Shown here: positions 17,546-27,031 of the stretch, piece by piece
Layout: every line of letters begins with the position of its first letter
How positions within the stretch are numbered: position 1 is the first letter of the stretch
From: Pseudomonas sp. P8_241
GTDB lineage: Bacteria; Pseudomonadota; Gammaproteobacteria; Pseudomonadales; Pseudomonadaceae
Direction of reading: 5' to 3'
Length of the DNA: 64,000 nucleotides
Assembly (NCBI RefSeq): GCF_034008315.1
Contig: NZ_CP125377.1
Location: 2,182,001-2,246,000, forward strand
Position numbers and translations under genes: made by a program
Notes under the pieces: model-generated
Databases searched by the model: none
Told to the model about the DNA's origin: nothing
What the model saw: only the letters and a program-made list of their open reading frames with translations

Positions 17546-17819
17546 GAGTGTGTGCTCCGGGGTGCTTACGGGTGGGTATGGACCCGATGTTACGCCGCGG
17601 ATTTTTTATGAGAACTTCATTGACGTGATGGTGAACATCGATGGCAATGATGAGCGTTGTGCAATACCTCCTGTGGGTTTGATGGTGCGGTCGTCGGATG
17701 GCCACGGCGAGGCAGGTGGCGGCTTCTACACTGGATAGCTGGCGCTTATGCCCATGCGATTGTCATGACGGCGGATTTGATTGGGGCACCGGGTGCTTGT
17801 GATCTGCTAGGAGATGTTT

Positions 17820-18443
17820 ATGTACCAACTCTACGGCCATCAGAATTCCGGTGCGGCGGCGATTGAGGCCGCACTGGAGCTTTGTGAGATTCCTTACCGT
17901 TTTATTGATGTCGAGGCCTCAACGGAAGCCGCTCAGGCGCTCGAGAAGCTCAATCCGCTTAAACAGATTCCGACATTGCAGCGGCCCGACGGCGGTGTCC
18001 TGACCGAGAGCGCGGCGATCCTGATTCACCTCGGGCTTACGTTTCCCTCATCGGGGTTGTTGCCGGACGATCCCGCAGAGCGCGACCAGGCAATCCGGGG
18101 CATGACGTATATCGTCGCCAATTGCTATGCCGCCATCGGCATCATCGATTACCCAGAGCGCTGGCTGGCCGAGGCCGATGAGTCGTCGAGGCACAATCTC
18201 ATGGCCGGCACGCGTCGACGTTTGCACTGGAGTTGGGAGGTGTTTGCCGATCAGTTTTCGGGGGATTTGTATCTGGGCGGTGAAACGCCTGGTGCGCTGG
18301 ATGTGCTGGCGGCGGTGATATCGCGGTGGGCGGGTAGCCGGGAGCATTTGCGCAATGCCCGGCCCGGGTTCTTTGCCTGGCTGGAGCGGATTGACCGTCA
18401 CCCGGTGCTGGCGCCGGTGTTTGCGCGGCATTGGCCCGCCTGA
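17820..18443 (+). CDS. Glutathione S-transferase family protein
   Basis: A 207-residue GST: MYQLYGHQNSGAAAIEAALELC with the N-terminal thioredoxin fold, LNPLKQIPTLQRPDGGVLTESAAILIHL (cis-Pro and Glu-Ser glutathione site) and an alpha-helical C-terminal domain (LYLGGETPGALDVLAAVISRW). The ATG at 17820 is placed 6 bases after AGGAG; the earlier in-frame ATG at 17814 is too close to that ribosome site. The substrate is unknown. It is convergent with the CBS gene, with a long palindrome between them. Confidence 0.9.
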   Translation: MYQLYGHQNSGAAAIEAALELCEIPYRFIDVEASTEAAQALEKLNPLKQIPTLQRPDGGVLTESAAILIHLGLTFPSSGLLPDDPAERDQAIRGMTYIVANCYAAIGIIDYPERWLAEADESSRHNLMAGTRRRLHWSWEVFADQFSGDLYLGGETPGALDVLAAVISRWAGSREHLRNARPGFFAWLERIDRHPVLAPVFARHWPA

Positions 18444-18453
18444 GAACTCCGTC

Positions 18454-18493
18454 GAGCCCTGCAGGAGCTGGCAAGCCAGCTCCTGCAGGGCTC
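18454..18493. terminator. 19-bp perfect palindrome between convergent genes
   Basis: GAGCCCTGCAGGAGCTGGC (18454-18472) and its exact complement (18475-18493) are separated by AA. No T-run follows on either strand, so it may be a REP-derived stem rather than a classic terminator. It ends 3 bases from the CBS stop codon and could end or protect both transcripts. Confidence 0.55.
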
Positions 18494-18496
18494 GCA

Positions 18497-18937
18497 TTAG
18501 TCGCCGCGAATGTACTGCTCCAACTGGCGGATCAGTTCAGCCTGCTCGGCGATGGCTTCCTTGACGAGGTCGCCGATGGAAAGCAGGCCGATCAACTTGC
18601 CATCCTCAACCACAGGCAAGTGACGCAGGCGCTTGTCGGACATGATGCCCAGGCACGTGTCGACGGTTTGGTGGGTGTCCACGGTAATCACCGGCGACAC
18701 CATGATGTCGCGCACCGGAGTGCCCACCGAAGAGCGTCCATGCAGTACCAGTTTGCGCGCATAATCCCGCTCGCTGATGATGCCGAGCACTTCATCATTG
18801 TCCACCACCAGCAAGGCGCCGACGTTCTTTTCGGCCATCTTCATCAGCGCTTCCAGCACCATGTGATCGGGCTTGATCTGGTGCACTTCCTGATTCTTCT
18901 GATCTTTGAGCTTGAGCAGTTGGGCGACGGTTTTCAT
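18497..18937 (-). CDS. CBS-domain pair protein
   Basis: A 146-residue cytoplasmic protein consisting of two CBS motifs. The first is about residues 18-72 (PDHMVLEALMKMAEKNVGALLVVDNDEVLGIISERDYARK). The second is about residues 77-135 (VSPVITVDTHQTVDTCLGIMSDKRLRHLPVVEDGKLIGLLSIGDLVK). Stand-alone CBS pairs bind adenine nucleotides and act as energy sensors. No partner domain is fused. The ATG at 18937 is the only plausible start. The target is not evident. Confidence 0.92.
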   Translation of the reverse strand: MKTVAQLLKLKDQKNQEVHQIKPDHMVLEALMKMAEKNVGALLVVDNDEVLGIISERDYARKLVLHGRSSVGTPVRDIMVSPVITVDTHQTVDTCLGIMSDKRLRHLPVVEDGKLIGLLSIGDLVKEAIAEQAELIRQLEQYIRGD

Positions 18938-19061
18938 GGTGGTTACTCGGGTGTTGTCGTTGTTCCTGAAGGATCATAGACCCAAGCGCTGAGGGCAAGG
19001 GCGAAAGCGGCAGATAACACGCAAAAAACGCCATTTGGCGGTTTTTCTTCTGCAATCCTCG

Positions 19062-19137
19062 AAAAGATCGCAGCCTTCGGCAGCTCCTACGGGAGATCAC
19101 ATAATCGCGCAGGAGCTGCCGAAGGCTGCGATCTTTT
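19062..19137. repeat. REP doublet, seed type GCTGCCGAAGGCTGCGATC
   Basis: AAAAGATCGCAGCCTTCGGC...CTCCTAC (19062-19090) and its inverse (about 19109-19137) flank 18 bases. It is the same subtype as 1076-1164 with one changed base pair, and lies between the divergent CBS and polB genes, close to the polB promoter. Confidence 0.85.
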
Positions 19138-19206
19138 CCCGGCCGGCGGCTAAGTCTGGGTGATCACGGGTAGAATCATCACCTTGAATCAAATCTGAGG
19201 TTTGCA

Positions 19207-21570
19207 GTGGTGGATTTAGCGCAGGGATTCGTCCTGACCCGGCATTGGCGCGACACCCCGGCCGGCACGGAAGTCGAGTTCTGGCTGGCGACCGACAGCG
19301 GGCCCCGGCGCATCCGCCTGCCTCATCAACCGTCGGTGGCGTTCATACCCGCCGAGCAGCGAGCGCAAGCCGAAGCGCTGCTGCACGACGAGAAAAACGT
19401 CGAGCTCAAACCCTTGGCGTTGCAGGATTTCGAGCACCGTCCGGTCCTGGGGCTGTATTGCCAGCAGCACGGTCAGTTGATGCGCCTGGAAACCGCGCTG
19501 CGCAAGGCTGGCGTTGAGGTGTACGAGGCCGACGTGCGGCCGCCGGAGCGTTACATGATGGAGCGCTTCATCACCGCGCCGGTACGGTTTCATGGCTCGC
19601 CGGGTGACGATGGCCTGCTGCTCGACGCCCAAATGAAACCCGACCCGACGTACCGGCCCAGCCTCAAACTGGTGTCCCTGGACATCGAAACCACAGCCCA
19701 GTGCGAGTTGTATTCCATCGCGCTGCAAGGTTGCGGCGAACGCCAGGTGTACATGCTCGGTTCGCCGAACGGCGACGACAGTGAGGTGGATTTCCAGCTC
19801 GAGTATTGCGATTCTCGCGTGGCATTGCTGAAAAAACTCAACGAATGGTTTGCGCGTTTCGACCCCGACGCGATTATCGGCTGGAACGTCGTGCAGTTCG
19901 ATCTGCGGATCCTTCACGAGCACGCCCGCCGCCTGGCGGTGCCATTGCGGCTGGGGCGTGGCGGCGAGGAGATGCAGTGGCGCGAGCATGGCAGCGGCAA
20001 CCACTATTTCGCTGCCGCTGCCGGAAGGCTGATCATCGACGGCATCGAGGCCTTGCGTTCGGCGACCTGGAGTTTTCCGTCATTCAGCCTGGAAAATGTC
20101 GCGCAGACCCTGCTTGGCGAGGGCAAGTCGATCGACAATCCGTACCAGCGCATGGACGAAATCAACCGCATGTTCGCCGAGGACAAGCCGGCGCTGGCCA
20201 GGTACAACCTCAAGGATTGCGAGCTGGTCACACGGATTTTCGCCAAGACCCAGTTACTGACGTTCCTGCTGGAGCGGGCCAGCGTCACCGGGTTACCGGC
20301 CGATCGCATGGGTGGTTCGGTGGCGGCGTTCACCCATTTGTACATGCCGCTGATGCATCGCCAGGGCTTCGTCGCGCCGAACCTTGGCAGCAAACCGCCG
20401 CAAGCCAGCCCCGGCGGGTTCGTCATGGATTCGCAACCCGGGTTATACGAATCGGTGCTGGTGCTCGACTACAAAAGCCTTTATCCCTCGATCATCCGCA
20501 CCTTTCTGATCGACCCGGTGGGCTTGATCGAAGGCCTCGCGCACCCGGATGACAGCGAGTCTGTACCGGGTTTTCGCGGGGCGCGGTTTTCCCGCAACCG
20601 GCATTGCCTGCCGTCGATCGTCGCGCGGGTCGCCGAAGGCCGGGAGATCGCCAAGCGCGAAAATAACGCGCCGCTGTCCCAGGCGCTGAAAATTATCATG
20701 AACGCGTTCTACGGAGTACTCGGCTCCAGCGGTTGCCGCTTCTTCGATACGCGCCTGGCGTCGTCCATCACCCTGCGCGGCCACGAGATCATGTTGCGTA
20801 CCCGGCAGTTGATCGAAGCCCAGGGCCACGCGGTGATTTACGGCGACACCGACTCGACCTTCGTCTGGCTGCGCCGCGCCCATGGCCAGGAGGAAGCCGC
20901 GCAGATCGGCCGTGCCCTGGTGGATCACGTCAATCAGTGGTGGCGCGAACATGTGCAGGAAGAATACGGCCTGCAGAGCGCCCTCGAACTGCAATACGAA
21001 ACCCACTACAAACGCTTTCTGATGCCCACGATCCGTGGTGCCGAGGAGGGCAGCAAGAAGCGCTACGCCGGACTTGTGACCCGCACCGATGGCAGCGAGG
21101 AAATGGTCTACAAAGGCCTGGAAACCGTGCGCACCGACTGGTCGCCGTTGGCCCGGCAATTCCAGCAGGAGCTGTATTTGCGGATTTTTCAGCGCCAGCC
21201 GTATCAGGACTATGTGCGCGACTACGTGCACAAAACCCTCGCTGGAGAGTTCGATGACCGGCTGATCTACCGCAAACGCCTGCGTCGAACCCTCGACGAC
21301 TATCAACGCAACGTGCCACCCCACGTGCGGGCGGCGCGCATCGCCGACGACTACAACGACCGCCAGGGCCGCCCACGGCAATACCAGAATGGCGGCTGGA
21401 TCAGTTACGTGATCACCGTCGCCGGCCCTGAGCCGCTGGAAATCCGCAGCGCGCCAATCGATTATGACCATTACATCACGCGGCAACTGCAACCGGTGGC
21501 GGACGCGATACTGCCCTTTGTCGACGACGATTTCTCAACCCTGATTGGAGGGCAACTGGGCCTTTTTTGA
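19207..21570 (+). CDS. polB: DNA polymerase II (family B)
   Basis: A 787-residue polymerase, about the length of E. coli Pol II. The exonuclease motifs are present: DIET (Asp159/Glu161), NVVQFD and YNLKDCELV. The polymerase motifs are DYKSLYPS (about residue 421), [12 protein letters not shown] and YGDTDS (about residue 545), so both activities should be intact. Pol II restarts stalled forks and copies past some lesions. The start is a GTG at 19207 (GTG GTG GAT), 9 bases after TGAGG. No CTG-N10-CAG LexA box is visible in the 70 bases upstream, so SOS control is not supported here. Its last 36 bases overlap the convergent DUF1810 gene. Confidence 0.96.
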   Translation: MVDLAQGFVLTRHWRDTPAGTEVEFWLATDSGPRRIRLPHQPSVAFIPAEQRAQAEALLHDEKNVELKPLALQDFEHRPVLGLYCQQHGQLMRLETALRKAGVEVYEADVRPPERYMMERFITAPVRFHGSPGDDGLLLDAQMKPDPTYRPSLKLVSLDIETTAQCELYSIALQGCGERQVYMLGSPNGDDSEVDFQLEYCDSRVALLKKLNEWFARFDPDAIIGWNVVQFDLRILHEHARRLAVPLRLGRGGEEMQWREHGSGNHYFAAAAGRLIIDGIEALRSATWSFPSFSLENVAQTLLGEGKSIDNPYQRMDEINRMFAEDKPALARYNLKDCELVTRIFAKTQLLTFLLERASVTGLPADRMGGSVAAFTHLYMPLMHRQGFVAPNLGSKPPQASPGGFVMDSQPGLYESVLVLDYKSLYPSIIRTFLIDPVGLIEGLAHPDDSESVPGFRGARFSRNRHCLPSIVARVAEGREIAKRENNAPLSQALKIIMNAFYGVLGSSGCRFFDTRLASSITLRGHEIMLRTRQLIEAQGHAVIYGDTDSTFVWLRRAHGQEEAAQIGRALVDHVNQWWREHVQEEYGLQSALELQYETHYKRFLMPTIRGAEEGSKKRYAGLVTRTDGSEEMVYKGLETVRTDWSPLARQFQQELYLRIFQRQPYQDYVRDYVHKTLAGEFDDRLIYRKRLRRTLDDYQRNVPPHVRAARIADDYNDRQGRPRQYQNGGWISYVITVAGPEPLEIRSAPIDYDHYITRQLQPVADAILPFVDDDFSTLIGGQLGLF

Positions 21571-22005
21571 ATCCATCAGCTCCAGGGTCCATGCGTCCAG
21601 AATGCCGTGGAAATACCGATTCAGGGCTTGATGGAAGAGGCTGTCGTCGGGCGCGACCTGGGCAAACAAGGTCATGGATGAATGAAATTTCAGGTCGTCC
21701 GGATGGCCAAATATCTGCGCTACCGAAGCCTGTGTAATGTTCAGCACATCTTGTGTACAGGCGCGCAACCTGGCGCCCAGCAATGGATGATCCAGATAGG
21801 CCTGGGCTTCTTCCCTGGAGCGGATGGCAAAATGTCGCGACATCTCGCTGCCTCCCAGCCCGGAAAATTGCGGAAAGATGAACCACATCCAGTGACTGCG
21901 CTTGTGACCTGCATTCAATTCGGCCTGGACCCGGTCAAACACGGGGTCCTGCGCCTGAATGAAGCGTTGCAGATTAAAGGCGTCCAGCGGATCGGTACTT
22001 CTCAT
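21535..22005 (-). CDS. DUF1810 family protein
   Basis: A 156-residue soluble protein with the DUF1810 signature [32 protein letters not shown], followed by [16 protein letters not shown] and a [12 protein letters not shown] block. The calpastatin-like family has unknown biochemical function. The ATG at 22005 follows AGAGGA by 7 bases; an in-frame GTG at 22023 overlaps that ribosome site. Its 3' end overlaps the polB 3' end by 36 bases on the opposite strand. Confidence 0.9.
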   Translation of the reverse strand: MRSTDPLDAFNLQRFIQAQDPVFDRVQAELNAGHKRSHWMWFIFPQFSGLGGSEMSRHFAIRSREEAQAYLDHPLLGARLRACTQDVLNITQASVAQIFGHPDDLKFHSSMTLFAQVAPDDSLFHQALNRYFHGILDAWTLELMDSKKAQLPSNQG

Positions 22006-22034
22006 GCCGAAATCCTCTGACACTCCGCGATGGC

Positions 22035-22856
22035 TCAGACCATGGCCAGCCGCTGCTTGTGTTGTGGCGCGCGAAACGCTTGGTCCAGCGCCTCCAGGTC
22101 CCCGGGTTCAAGTTGCACACCCGCCGCTTGGGCGTTGAGTCGCACGTGCTCGGGACTGACCGCCTTGGGGATGGCGATCACGCCATCCTGACGCAGAATC
22201 CATGCCAGCGCCAGTTGGGCCGGCGTCACACTGTGACGGGCGGCCACTTGTTTAAGCGTAGCATTGGCCAGCATTTTGCCTCCTTGGCCAATCGGGCAGT
22301 ACGCCATGACGGCAAGCCGTTGCTGCTGGCTCCAGGGTAACAAATCAAATTCTATGCCGCGTTCTTCCAGGTTGTAGAGCACCTGATTGGTGGCACAGGC
22401 GGGGGCGGCCAGTTCATGCAGGTCGTCGAGATCAAAGTTGGACACGCCCCATCGACCGATCTTGCCCGCTTCGCGCAGGCGCTCAAAGGCCTCGACGGTT
22501 TCTTCAAGGGGATACTGGCCACGCCAGTGCAGTAAATAGAGATCGATGTAGTCGGTGCCGAGGCGCCGCAGACTACGTTCGCACGCTTGGGCAACCCCTT
22601 GACGGCTGGCGTTGTGCGGGTAGACCTTGCTGACCAGGAAGACACTGTCGCGATGCCCGGCGATGGCTTGGCCCACGATTTCTTCGGCCGCGCCTTCAGC
22701 GTACATTTCCGCCGTGTCGATCAGGGTCATGCCCATCTCGATGCCCAGGCGCAGCGCAGCGACTTCCTGTGCCTGTCGTGAGCGGTCTTCGCCCATCCGC
22801 CAAGTGCCCTGGCCGATGACTGGCACGTTGGCGCCAGCCAATTGGAGAACGCGCAT
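22035..22856 (-). CDS. Aldo/keto reductase
   Basis: A 273-residue (beta/alpha)8-barrel reductase. The catalytic tetrad Asp47, Tyr52, Lys77 and His110 is visible in LIDTAEMYAEG, LVSKVYPHN and LLHWRG. C-terminal NADPH-binding residues follow (IPKAVSPEHVRLNA). It resembles YeaE-like AKRs, which reduce methylglyoxal and other aldehydes. It is 29 bases upstream in transcription of the DUF1810 gene and may be co-transcribed with it. The substrate is not certain. Confidence 0.92.
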   Translation of the reverse strand: MRVLQLAGANVPVIGQGTWRMGEDRSRQAQEVAALRLGIEMGMTLIDTAEMYAEGAAEEIVGQAIAGHRDSVFLVSKVYPHNASRQGVAQACERSLRRLGTDYIDLYLLHWRGQYPLEETVEAFERLREAGKIGRWGVSNFDLDDLHELAAPACATNQVLYNLEERGIEFDLLPWSQQQRLAVMAYCPIGQGGKMLANATLKQVAARHSVTPAQLALAWILRQDGVIAIPKAVSPEHVRLNAQAAGVQLEPGDLEALDQAFRAPQHKQRLAMV

Positions 22857-23075
22857 GTCTACCCCCGTGGTGAATCTGTCGATACTTCAGTGCGCAGCAG
22901 AATAGACCATGGATTGCTGTTCAGGCGTCTGTCGCAAGCGGCGATTTTTCGATCCGCGACGTGTCCAGTGATCGATTGGTGTCGGCCGGCACTGCACTTT
23001 TTGCAAATGACTGGCTCTATCCTTGGCAGCCCGCGGCGATCCCCACCGTCGGCCCATGCCCAAGTTCAAGCAATC

Positions 23076-23825
23076 ATGGCCACAGCGTTACCTTTCATCT
23101 GCGCACTTTTCAAAAGGCATTGCTGGCTGCCAGCCGCGCTGTCGATGTTGCTTTTTACCGGTTGCAGCCAGCAGCAGGGCAGCGACATTTTTACTCAGAT
23201 GCGTGAAGGCAGGCCCCAGGAGTTTTTGCAAACCAGTGTTGACCGCATGGCGACCCTGGCGATGCGCGACAACCTCGACAGCCTTTATCTGTTGATGGGC
23301 AAGCTGTACTTGCGTAACCCCGAAGAACTCAAAAAGTCCGGTTTCCTCGATGCCCGCACCGCAGGCAAGCAAGTGCGCATGGCCATCGAACGGCAGGAGC
23401 CGTTGCCCACCCTCGGTGGCAAGAAGGACCTGGCGGCGCTGCGTTTTGCCATGAGCCCGGAGTTCCTGGGAGATCGGGTCGGGGCGTTTATCTACGCCAT
23501 CGGCAGCATGCTGGTGACCGCTCACGGCGATCGCCTGGAGTTCTACATGACGGATGCGATCAATCCGGTGTTCGTCAGCAACGCGGCGCGCAATATCGAG
23601 ATCGCCACCTGGATTTTGAGCCAGCGGCAAAACAAGGAGGGCCAGCCGTTGCTGTTCTCCAATGAGATTTCGGAGGAAGGCAGCAACCTGAGCTTCGCCG
23701 TGGAATTTGGCAAGATCGTCGCCCGACTGGATCTGCTGACCCAGATGCTCGACGAGCGCTACCGGCGTATCGGGTTGAATTATGCGCAGAGCCTTTTGTT
23801 CCTGAATTTCCTGCCGGTGCAGTAG
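23076..23825 (+). CDS. Conserved lipoprotein of unknown function
   Basis: About 249 residues from the ATG at 23076. A positively charged start and hydrophobic stretch end in a lipobox (MLLFTGCSQQQG). The mature part is mostly alpha-helical (SVDRMATLAMRDNLDSLYLLMGKLY, LDLLTQMLDERYRRIGLNYAQ) without a domain I can name. A similar lipoprotein appears in other fluorescens-group pseudomonads (recalled, not checked). No strong ribosome site precedes the ATG, so the start is uncertain; an alternative ATG lies at 23007. It is divergent from the aldo/keto reductase. Confidence 0.72.
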   Translation: MATALPFICALFKRHCWLPAALSMLLFTGCSQQQGSDIFTQMREGRPQEFLQTSVDRMATLAMRDNLDSLYLLMGKLYLRNPEELKKSGFLDARTAGKQVRMAIERQEPLPTLGGKKDLAALRFAMSPEFLGDRVGAFIYAIGSMLVTAHGDRLEFYMTDAINPVFVSNAARNIEIATWILSQRQNKEGQPLLFSNEISEEGSNLSFAVEFGKIVARLDLLTQMLDERYRRIGLNYAQSLLFLNFLPVQ

Positions 23826-23946
23826 ACCCTTGCTCGCGATTACTGTGCGTCAATAGACCAAGGGTTGACGGGCACTCAGTCTTCGAGAGCAGGCTCTTCT
23901 TACAGAGCGCTGATGAGGTTCGGGTATAAAGATAGATCGTATCGAT

Positions 23947-23958
23947 ATAACTGGTTAT
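23947..23958. promoter_or_regulatory. Candidate operator ATAACTGGTTAT upstream of TSUP gene
   Basis: An ATAAC/GTTAT inverted repeat with a TG centre lies in an AT-rich stretch 57 bases before the TSUP start. Similar TTAT-rich sites precede sulfur-responsive, CysB-controlled genes. Assignment to CysB is speculative. Confidence 0.3.
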
Positions 23959-24014
23959 AAGAAATATCGCTATGCTGCGGGCCGGATTTCCCTGCGATCT
24001 TTGTGGACGTATCA

Positions 24015-24800
24015 ATGGATTTAGTGAACATCGGGTTGGTCATTGCAGGGTTGGTGGTTGGTTTTATCGTCGGCATGACTGGCGTAGGTGGTGGATCGTT
24101 GATGACCCCGATCCTGCTGTGGTTCGGCATCAACCCGGCCACTGCCGTCGGCACCGATCTGCTCTACGCGGCTATCACCAAATCCAGTGGGGTGCTGGTT
24201 CACCGAAAGAACAACAACATCGATTGGGCGATTACCGGTTGGCTGACCCTGGGCAGTGTCCCGGCGGTGGTGCTGACGTTGTGGTTCCTCAGCACGTTGC
24301 ACGAAAGTCCCGACGCGATGAACGCCATCATCAAGCAGGCCCTGGGCTTTGTGTTGTTCGCTACGGCGCTGGCAATCCTGTTCAAAAAGCGCTTGCTGGA
24401 TTTCGCTCACAAGCGCGCCGGTGGCAACTACAACCCGAGTGGCCCGCGCCTCAATGTCATGACGGTCATTACCGGCCTGGTCCTCGGCACCATGGTTGCA
24501 CTGACTTCCATCGGCGCTGGCGCCCTGGGCACCGTGGCACTGTTCATCCTTTATCCGTTGTTGCCGACTCGCCGTCTGGTGGGAACGGAAATTGCCCACG
24601 CCGTTCCGCTGACGCTGGTCGCCGGTCTCGGCCACGCAAGCATGGGCAACATGGATTGGCAGGTGCTGGGTTACTTGCTGGTCGGTTCGTTGCCGGGGAT
24701 TTATCTGGGCAGCCACCTGACCGGGCGTATCTCCGATGAAATGCTGCGCCCTTGCCTGGCAACCATGCTGATGCTGATCGGCTACAAGCTGGCGTTCTGA
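24015..24800 (+). CDS. TSUP (TauE/SafE) family permease
   Basis: A 261-residue membrane protein with about eight helices in two related halves. The first begins LVVGFIVGMTGVGGGSLMTPILLWFGINPATAVGTDLLYAAITKSSG and the second VLGTMVALTSIGAGALGTVALFILYPLLPTRRLVGTEIAHAVPL. The GVGGGS and SIGAGALG repeats are the family hallmark. Members export sulfite, sulfoacetate or related anions, or move thiosulfate; the substrate here is not known. The ATG at 24015 is preferred over an in-frame GTG at 24003. An AT-rich promoter-like region precedes it. Confidence 0.9.
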   Translation: MDLVNIGLVIAGLVVGFIVGMTGVGGGSLMTPILLWFGINPATAVGTDLLYAAITKSSGVLVHRKNNNIDWAITGWLTLGSVPAVVLTLWFLSTLHESPDAMNAIIKQALGFVLFATALAILFKKRLLDFAHKRAGGNYNPSGPRLNVMTVITGLVLGTMVALTSIGAGALGTVALFILYPLLPTRRLVGTEIAHAVPLTLVAGLGHASMGNMDWQVLGYLLVGSLPGIYLGSHLTGRISDEMLRPCLATMLMLIGYKLAF

Positions 24801-25027
24801 TTCGATCCGCTGCGCCAATCTCATTCGCGGGTGAATACTGTCCGGCAGATGCTTGTCCAGGACATCGATATACACCCGCTGCCTCCCGCCCGAGATTGCT
24901 CCGACCTGTTGCGCAATGACCGCGCTGACCTAAGCTTGGGGCAAGGCAAAGCACATTTGCCAAGCGTCACCGGAACGAACGCCGCGATGCGCAATCATTA
25001 GAGCGTGGATATCAAAAGGAGAGGCGC

Positions 25028-25579
25028 ATGCTCATCAGGTCACTGACCCTGGCTACCCTGCTGGCAATCGCCGGCCCCCTGTTCGCTGCCGATGGCGACT
25101 CACCACTGGACATGGACAAGGGCCGGTCCCGACCGCTGATTGTCATCGCCCCGAGCACCGTTGACCCAATGTGGGTCAGCCTGAAACAGTCGCTGGATGA
25201 GCCGGCCAATCGCAAGGGTTTCACTGATCGCAACATGGTGCTGTACACCGTGCTCAACCTGATGGGTCAGCGCGAAGGCAAGGACCTAGGGCCGCAGGAC
25301 ACGGCGGCATTGATCCGCTCGCTGAAATTGGGGGCAGGGGCCAAGACCAAGGTGATACTGGTTGGCAAGGATGGCGAAAAGAAGCTTGAACAGTCGGAGA
25401 ACATCAAGCTGGCGGATATTTTCACGGCCGTCGATCAATTGCCGGCAGCCGAGAAGGAAGCCCCGCCGCCAACAGTGGCCACTCCGGAGCCTGAAGCGCC
25501 CGCGGCCAAAGGCGCCAAGGGCACCAAACCGGGCAAGGCGGGCAAACCCGTCAAGCCACCTGAAATGCCTGATGACTGA
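25028..25579 (+). CDS. Exported DUF4174 domain protein
   Basis: A 183-residue protein with a signal peptide (MLIRSLTLATLLAIAGPLFA, cleaved about residue 21). A DUF4174 region (about residues 35-135) follows, with RSRPLIVIAPSTVDPMWVSL and LGAGAKTKVILVGKDGEKKL. It has a thioredoxin-like layout but no CxxC. A low-complexity Pro/Ala/Lys-rich tail (APPPTVATPEPEAPAAKGAKG...KPVKPPEMPDD) completes the protein and may be unfolded or bind the cell wall. AAAGGAG precedes the ATG. Function unknown. Confidence 0.82.
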   Translation: MLIRSLTLATLLAIAGPLFAADGDSPLDMDKGRSRPLIVIAPSTVDPMWVSLKQSLDEPANRKGFTDRNMVLYTVLNLMGQREGKDLGPQDTAALIRSLKLGAGAKTKVILVGKDGEKKLEQSENIKLADIFTAVDQLPAAEKEAPPPTVATPEPEAPAAKGAKGTKPGKAGKPVKPPEMPDD

Positions 25580-25667
25580 CCAGGGGCGGGCTTTTCTGTG
25601 GGAAATTCCATGTTTTTGGGGGAACCCCCGAGCATAGAATCTGGCTTGTATTCGTTTTGATTTGTCA

Positions 25668-25775
25668 TCAAGGCAAACAGTACCCGAGCCGACCAATCTC
25701 ATGGCCTTCCCGAGCGAGAATCATCCCGATCGCCATGCGCACGACGGCGTGGTCATCAACCCACAGCACTTTCAT
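25668..25775 (-). pseudogene. Remnant of a NarL/LuxR-type response regulator (receiver N-terminus)
   Basis: From an ATG at 25775 with GAGGG upstream, the frame reads MKVLWVDDHAVVRMAIGMIL and AREGHEIG, then diverges and stops after 35 residues. The first 28 residues are the beta1-alpha1 part of a receiver domain with the conserved Asp pair (WVDDHA). The phospho-acceptor Asp, the rest of the receiver and the HTH output domain are missing; the following sequence to 25580 does not contain them. It looks like a deletion remnant with its original ribosome site. Confidence 0.75.
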
Positions 25776-25858
25776 GGATCAGCCCTCATGTCCTGTTCAG
25801 CGTAGTCCCGAAGCTATCTGAAAGCGTCGCAGGCCTGATGCGTGGCGTTGTGTCGGGA

Positions 25859-27031
25859 TTACTCGGCCAGCGTACTCAATACCTGATGAGCAATCTTGAC
25901 GCGCTCCGCATTGGGATAATTCTTGTTGGCCAGAATCACAATGCCAATGTCCTTTGACGGCACGAACGCGACGTACGCGCCGAATCCACCGGTCGAGCCG
26001 GTCTTGTTCAACAGTACGTTCTCTGGTTGCGCTTGTGGTGGGTTGAGCCACTGAACCTTGTGCGCCTCCATCGCCATCGGCGTCGAGTTGCCCGCCACCA
26101 ATCGATCCAGGGTGATCGGGTAGCGATAAAATTCCCAGCCCAGGCCCTGGGTCATGTCGCCAACGGTGTAGTAGCCGGTGTGGGTCAGCGCGATAGCCTG
26201 TTGCAGCGGTTTATCCAGACGCGAGGGTTTCATGTTGGCTTCGACATAGGCGATCAGGTCTGCCGCGCTGGTCTTGACCCCGTACGCCTCGGAATCCAGT
26301 GCGCCGGGCCCGACTCGCACGGGTTTGCCGTTCTTGTCATAGCCTTGCGCGTACAGCGCGATCTGATCTTGCGGCACCGTGAGGTAGGTGTGCTTCAAGC
26401 CGAGTTTGGGCAGCAAGGTGTTTTCAATGGCCTCATCGAACGGCTGACCCATGCGTCGTGCGGCGAGGTAGCCGGACAACCCGATGCTCGGATTTGAATA
26501 CTGCCGTTTGCTGCCGGGCGCGCTAACCGGCTTCCACTGTTTGAAGTAGGCGAGCATTTTATCCGGCGAATCTGACTGGGCAGGGAATTGCAGAGGCAGG
26601 CCGTCGCCACTGTAGGTGGTCAGTTGGAGCAGACTGACGTGATCGAACGCGCTACCACGCAACGCTGGCAACACGTCACTGGCCTTTTCGGTCAGAGATA
26701 GTTTGCCGGTGGTCTGTGCGTAGGCAACGAGGGTCGCGGTGAAGGTTTTGCTGACGGAGCCGATTTCGAACAGGGTGTTCTGATCAACCGGTTTACCGTC
26801 TTCTTTGCTGGCTACACCGTAGTTAAAGTAATGCTGCCTGCCATTCTGCGTGACCGCGACAGCAATGCCATTGATCTTTTGTTGCTGCATGACAGGCTTG
26901 ATGGCGGCGGTCACCACGTTTTCAAGTTGTGCGTCCGTGGGCGTAGCGGCAACGCAGTGACCGGCGCCGAGGAAAAGTCCGAAAGTACTGTAGGACAATG
27001 CCTTCTGAATGTTTAGCGTGAACATTTTCAA
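25859..27031 (-). CDS. ampC: Class C beta-lactamase (AmpC)
   Basis: A 390-residue periplasmic serine beta-lactamase. The signal peptide ends near residue 28. The class C motifs are all present: Ser92-Val-Ser-Lys95 (SVSK), Tyr178-Ser-Asn180 (YSN) and Lys343-Thr-Gly345 (KTG). It hydrolyses cephalosporins and penicillins by an acyl-enzyme mechanism. The TTG at 27031 sits 7 bases after AGGGA; the ATG at 27025 is possible but 13 bases away. The divergent ampR gene implies classic induction by cell-wall recycling muropeptides. Confidence 0.95.
   Translation of the reverse strand: MKMFTLNIQKALSYSTFGLFLGAGHCVAATPTDAQLENVVTAAIKPVMQQQKINGIAVAVTQNGRQHYFNYGVASKEDGKPVDQNTLFEIGSVSKTFTATLVAYAQTTGKLSLTEKASDVLPALRGSAFDHVSLLQLTTYSGDGLPLQFPAQSDSPDKMLAYFKQWKPVSAPGSKRQYSNPSIGLSGYLAARRMGQPFDEAIENTLLPKLGLKHTYLTVPQDQIALYAQGYDKNGKPVRVGPGALDSEAYGVKTSAADLIAYVEANMKPSRLDKPLQQAIALTHTGYYTVGDMTQGLGWEFYRYPITLDRLVAGNSTPMAMEAHKVQWLNPPQAQPENVLLNKTGSTGGFGAYVAFVPSKDIGIVILANKNYPNAERVKIAHQVLSTLAE

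Noticed and set aside
19138..19206. LexA box before polB, expected from E. coli
   Set aside because: No CTG-N10-CAG palindrome found in the upstream stretch.
24021..24875. Long minus-strand frame opposite the TSUP gene, starting at a GTG with GGGAGG upstream
   Set aside because: Most of it is antisense to a clear transporter gene and has Gln/His-rich shadow composition. Only the first ~25 codons lie outside, and they match nothing I know.
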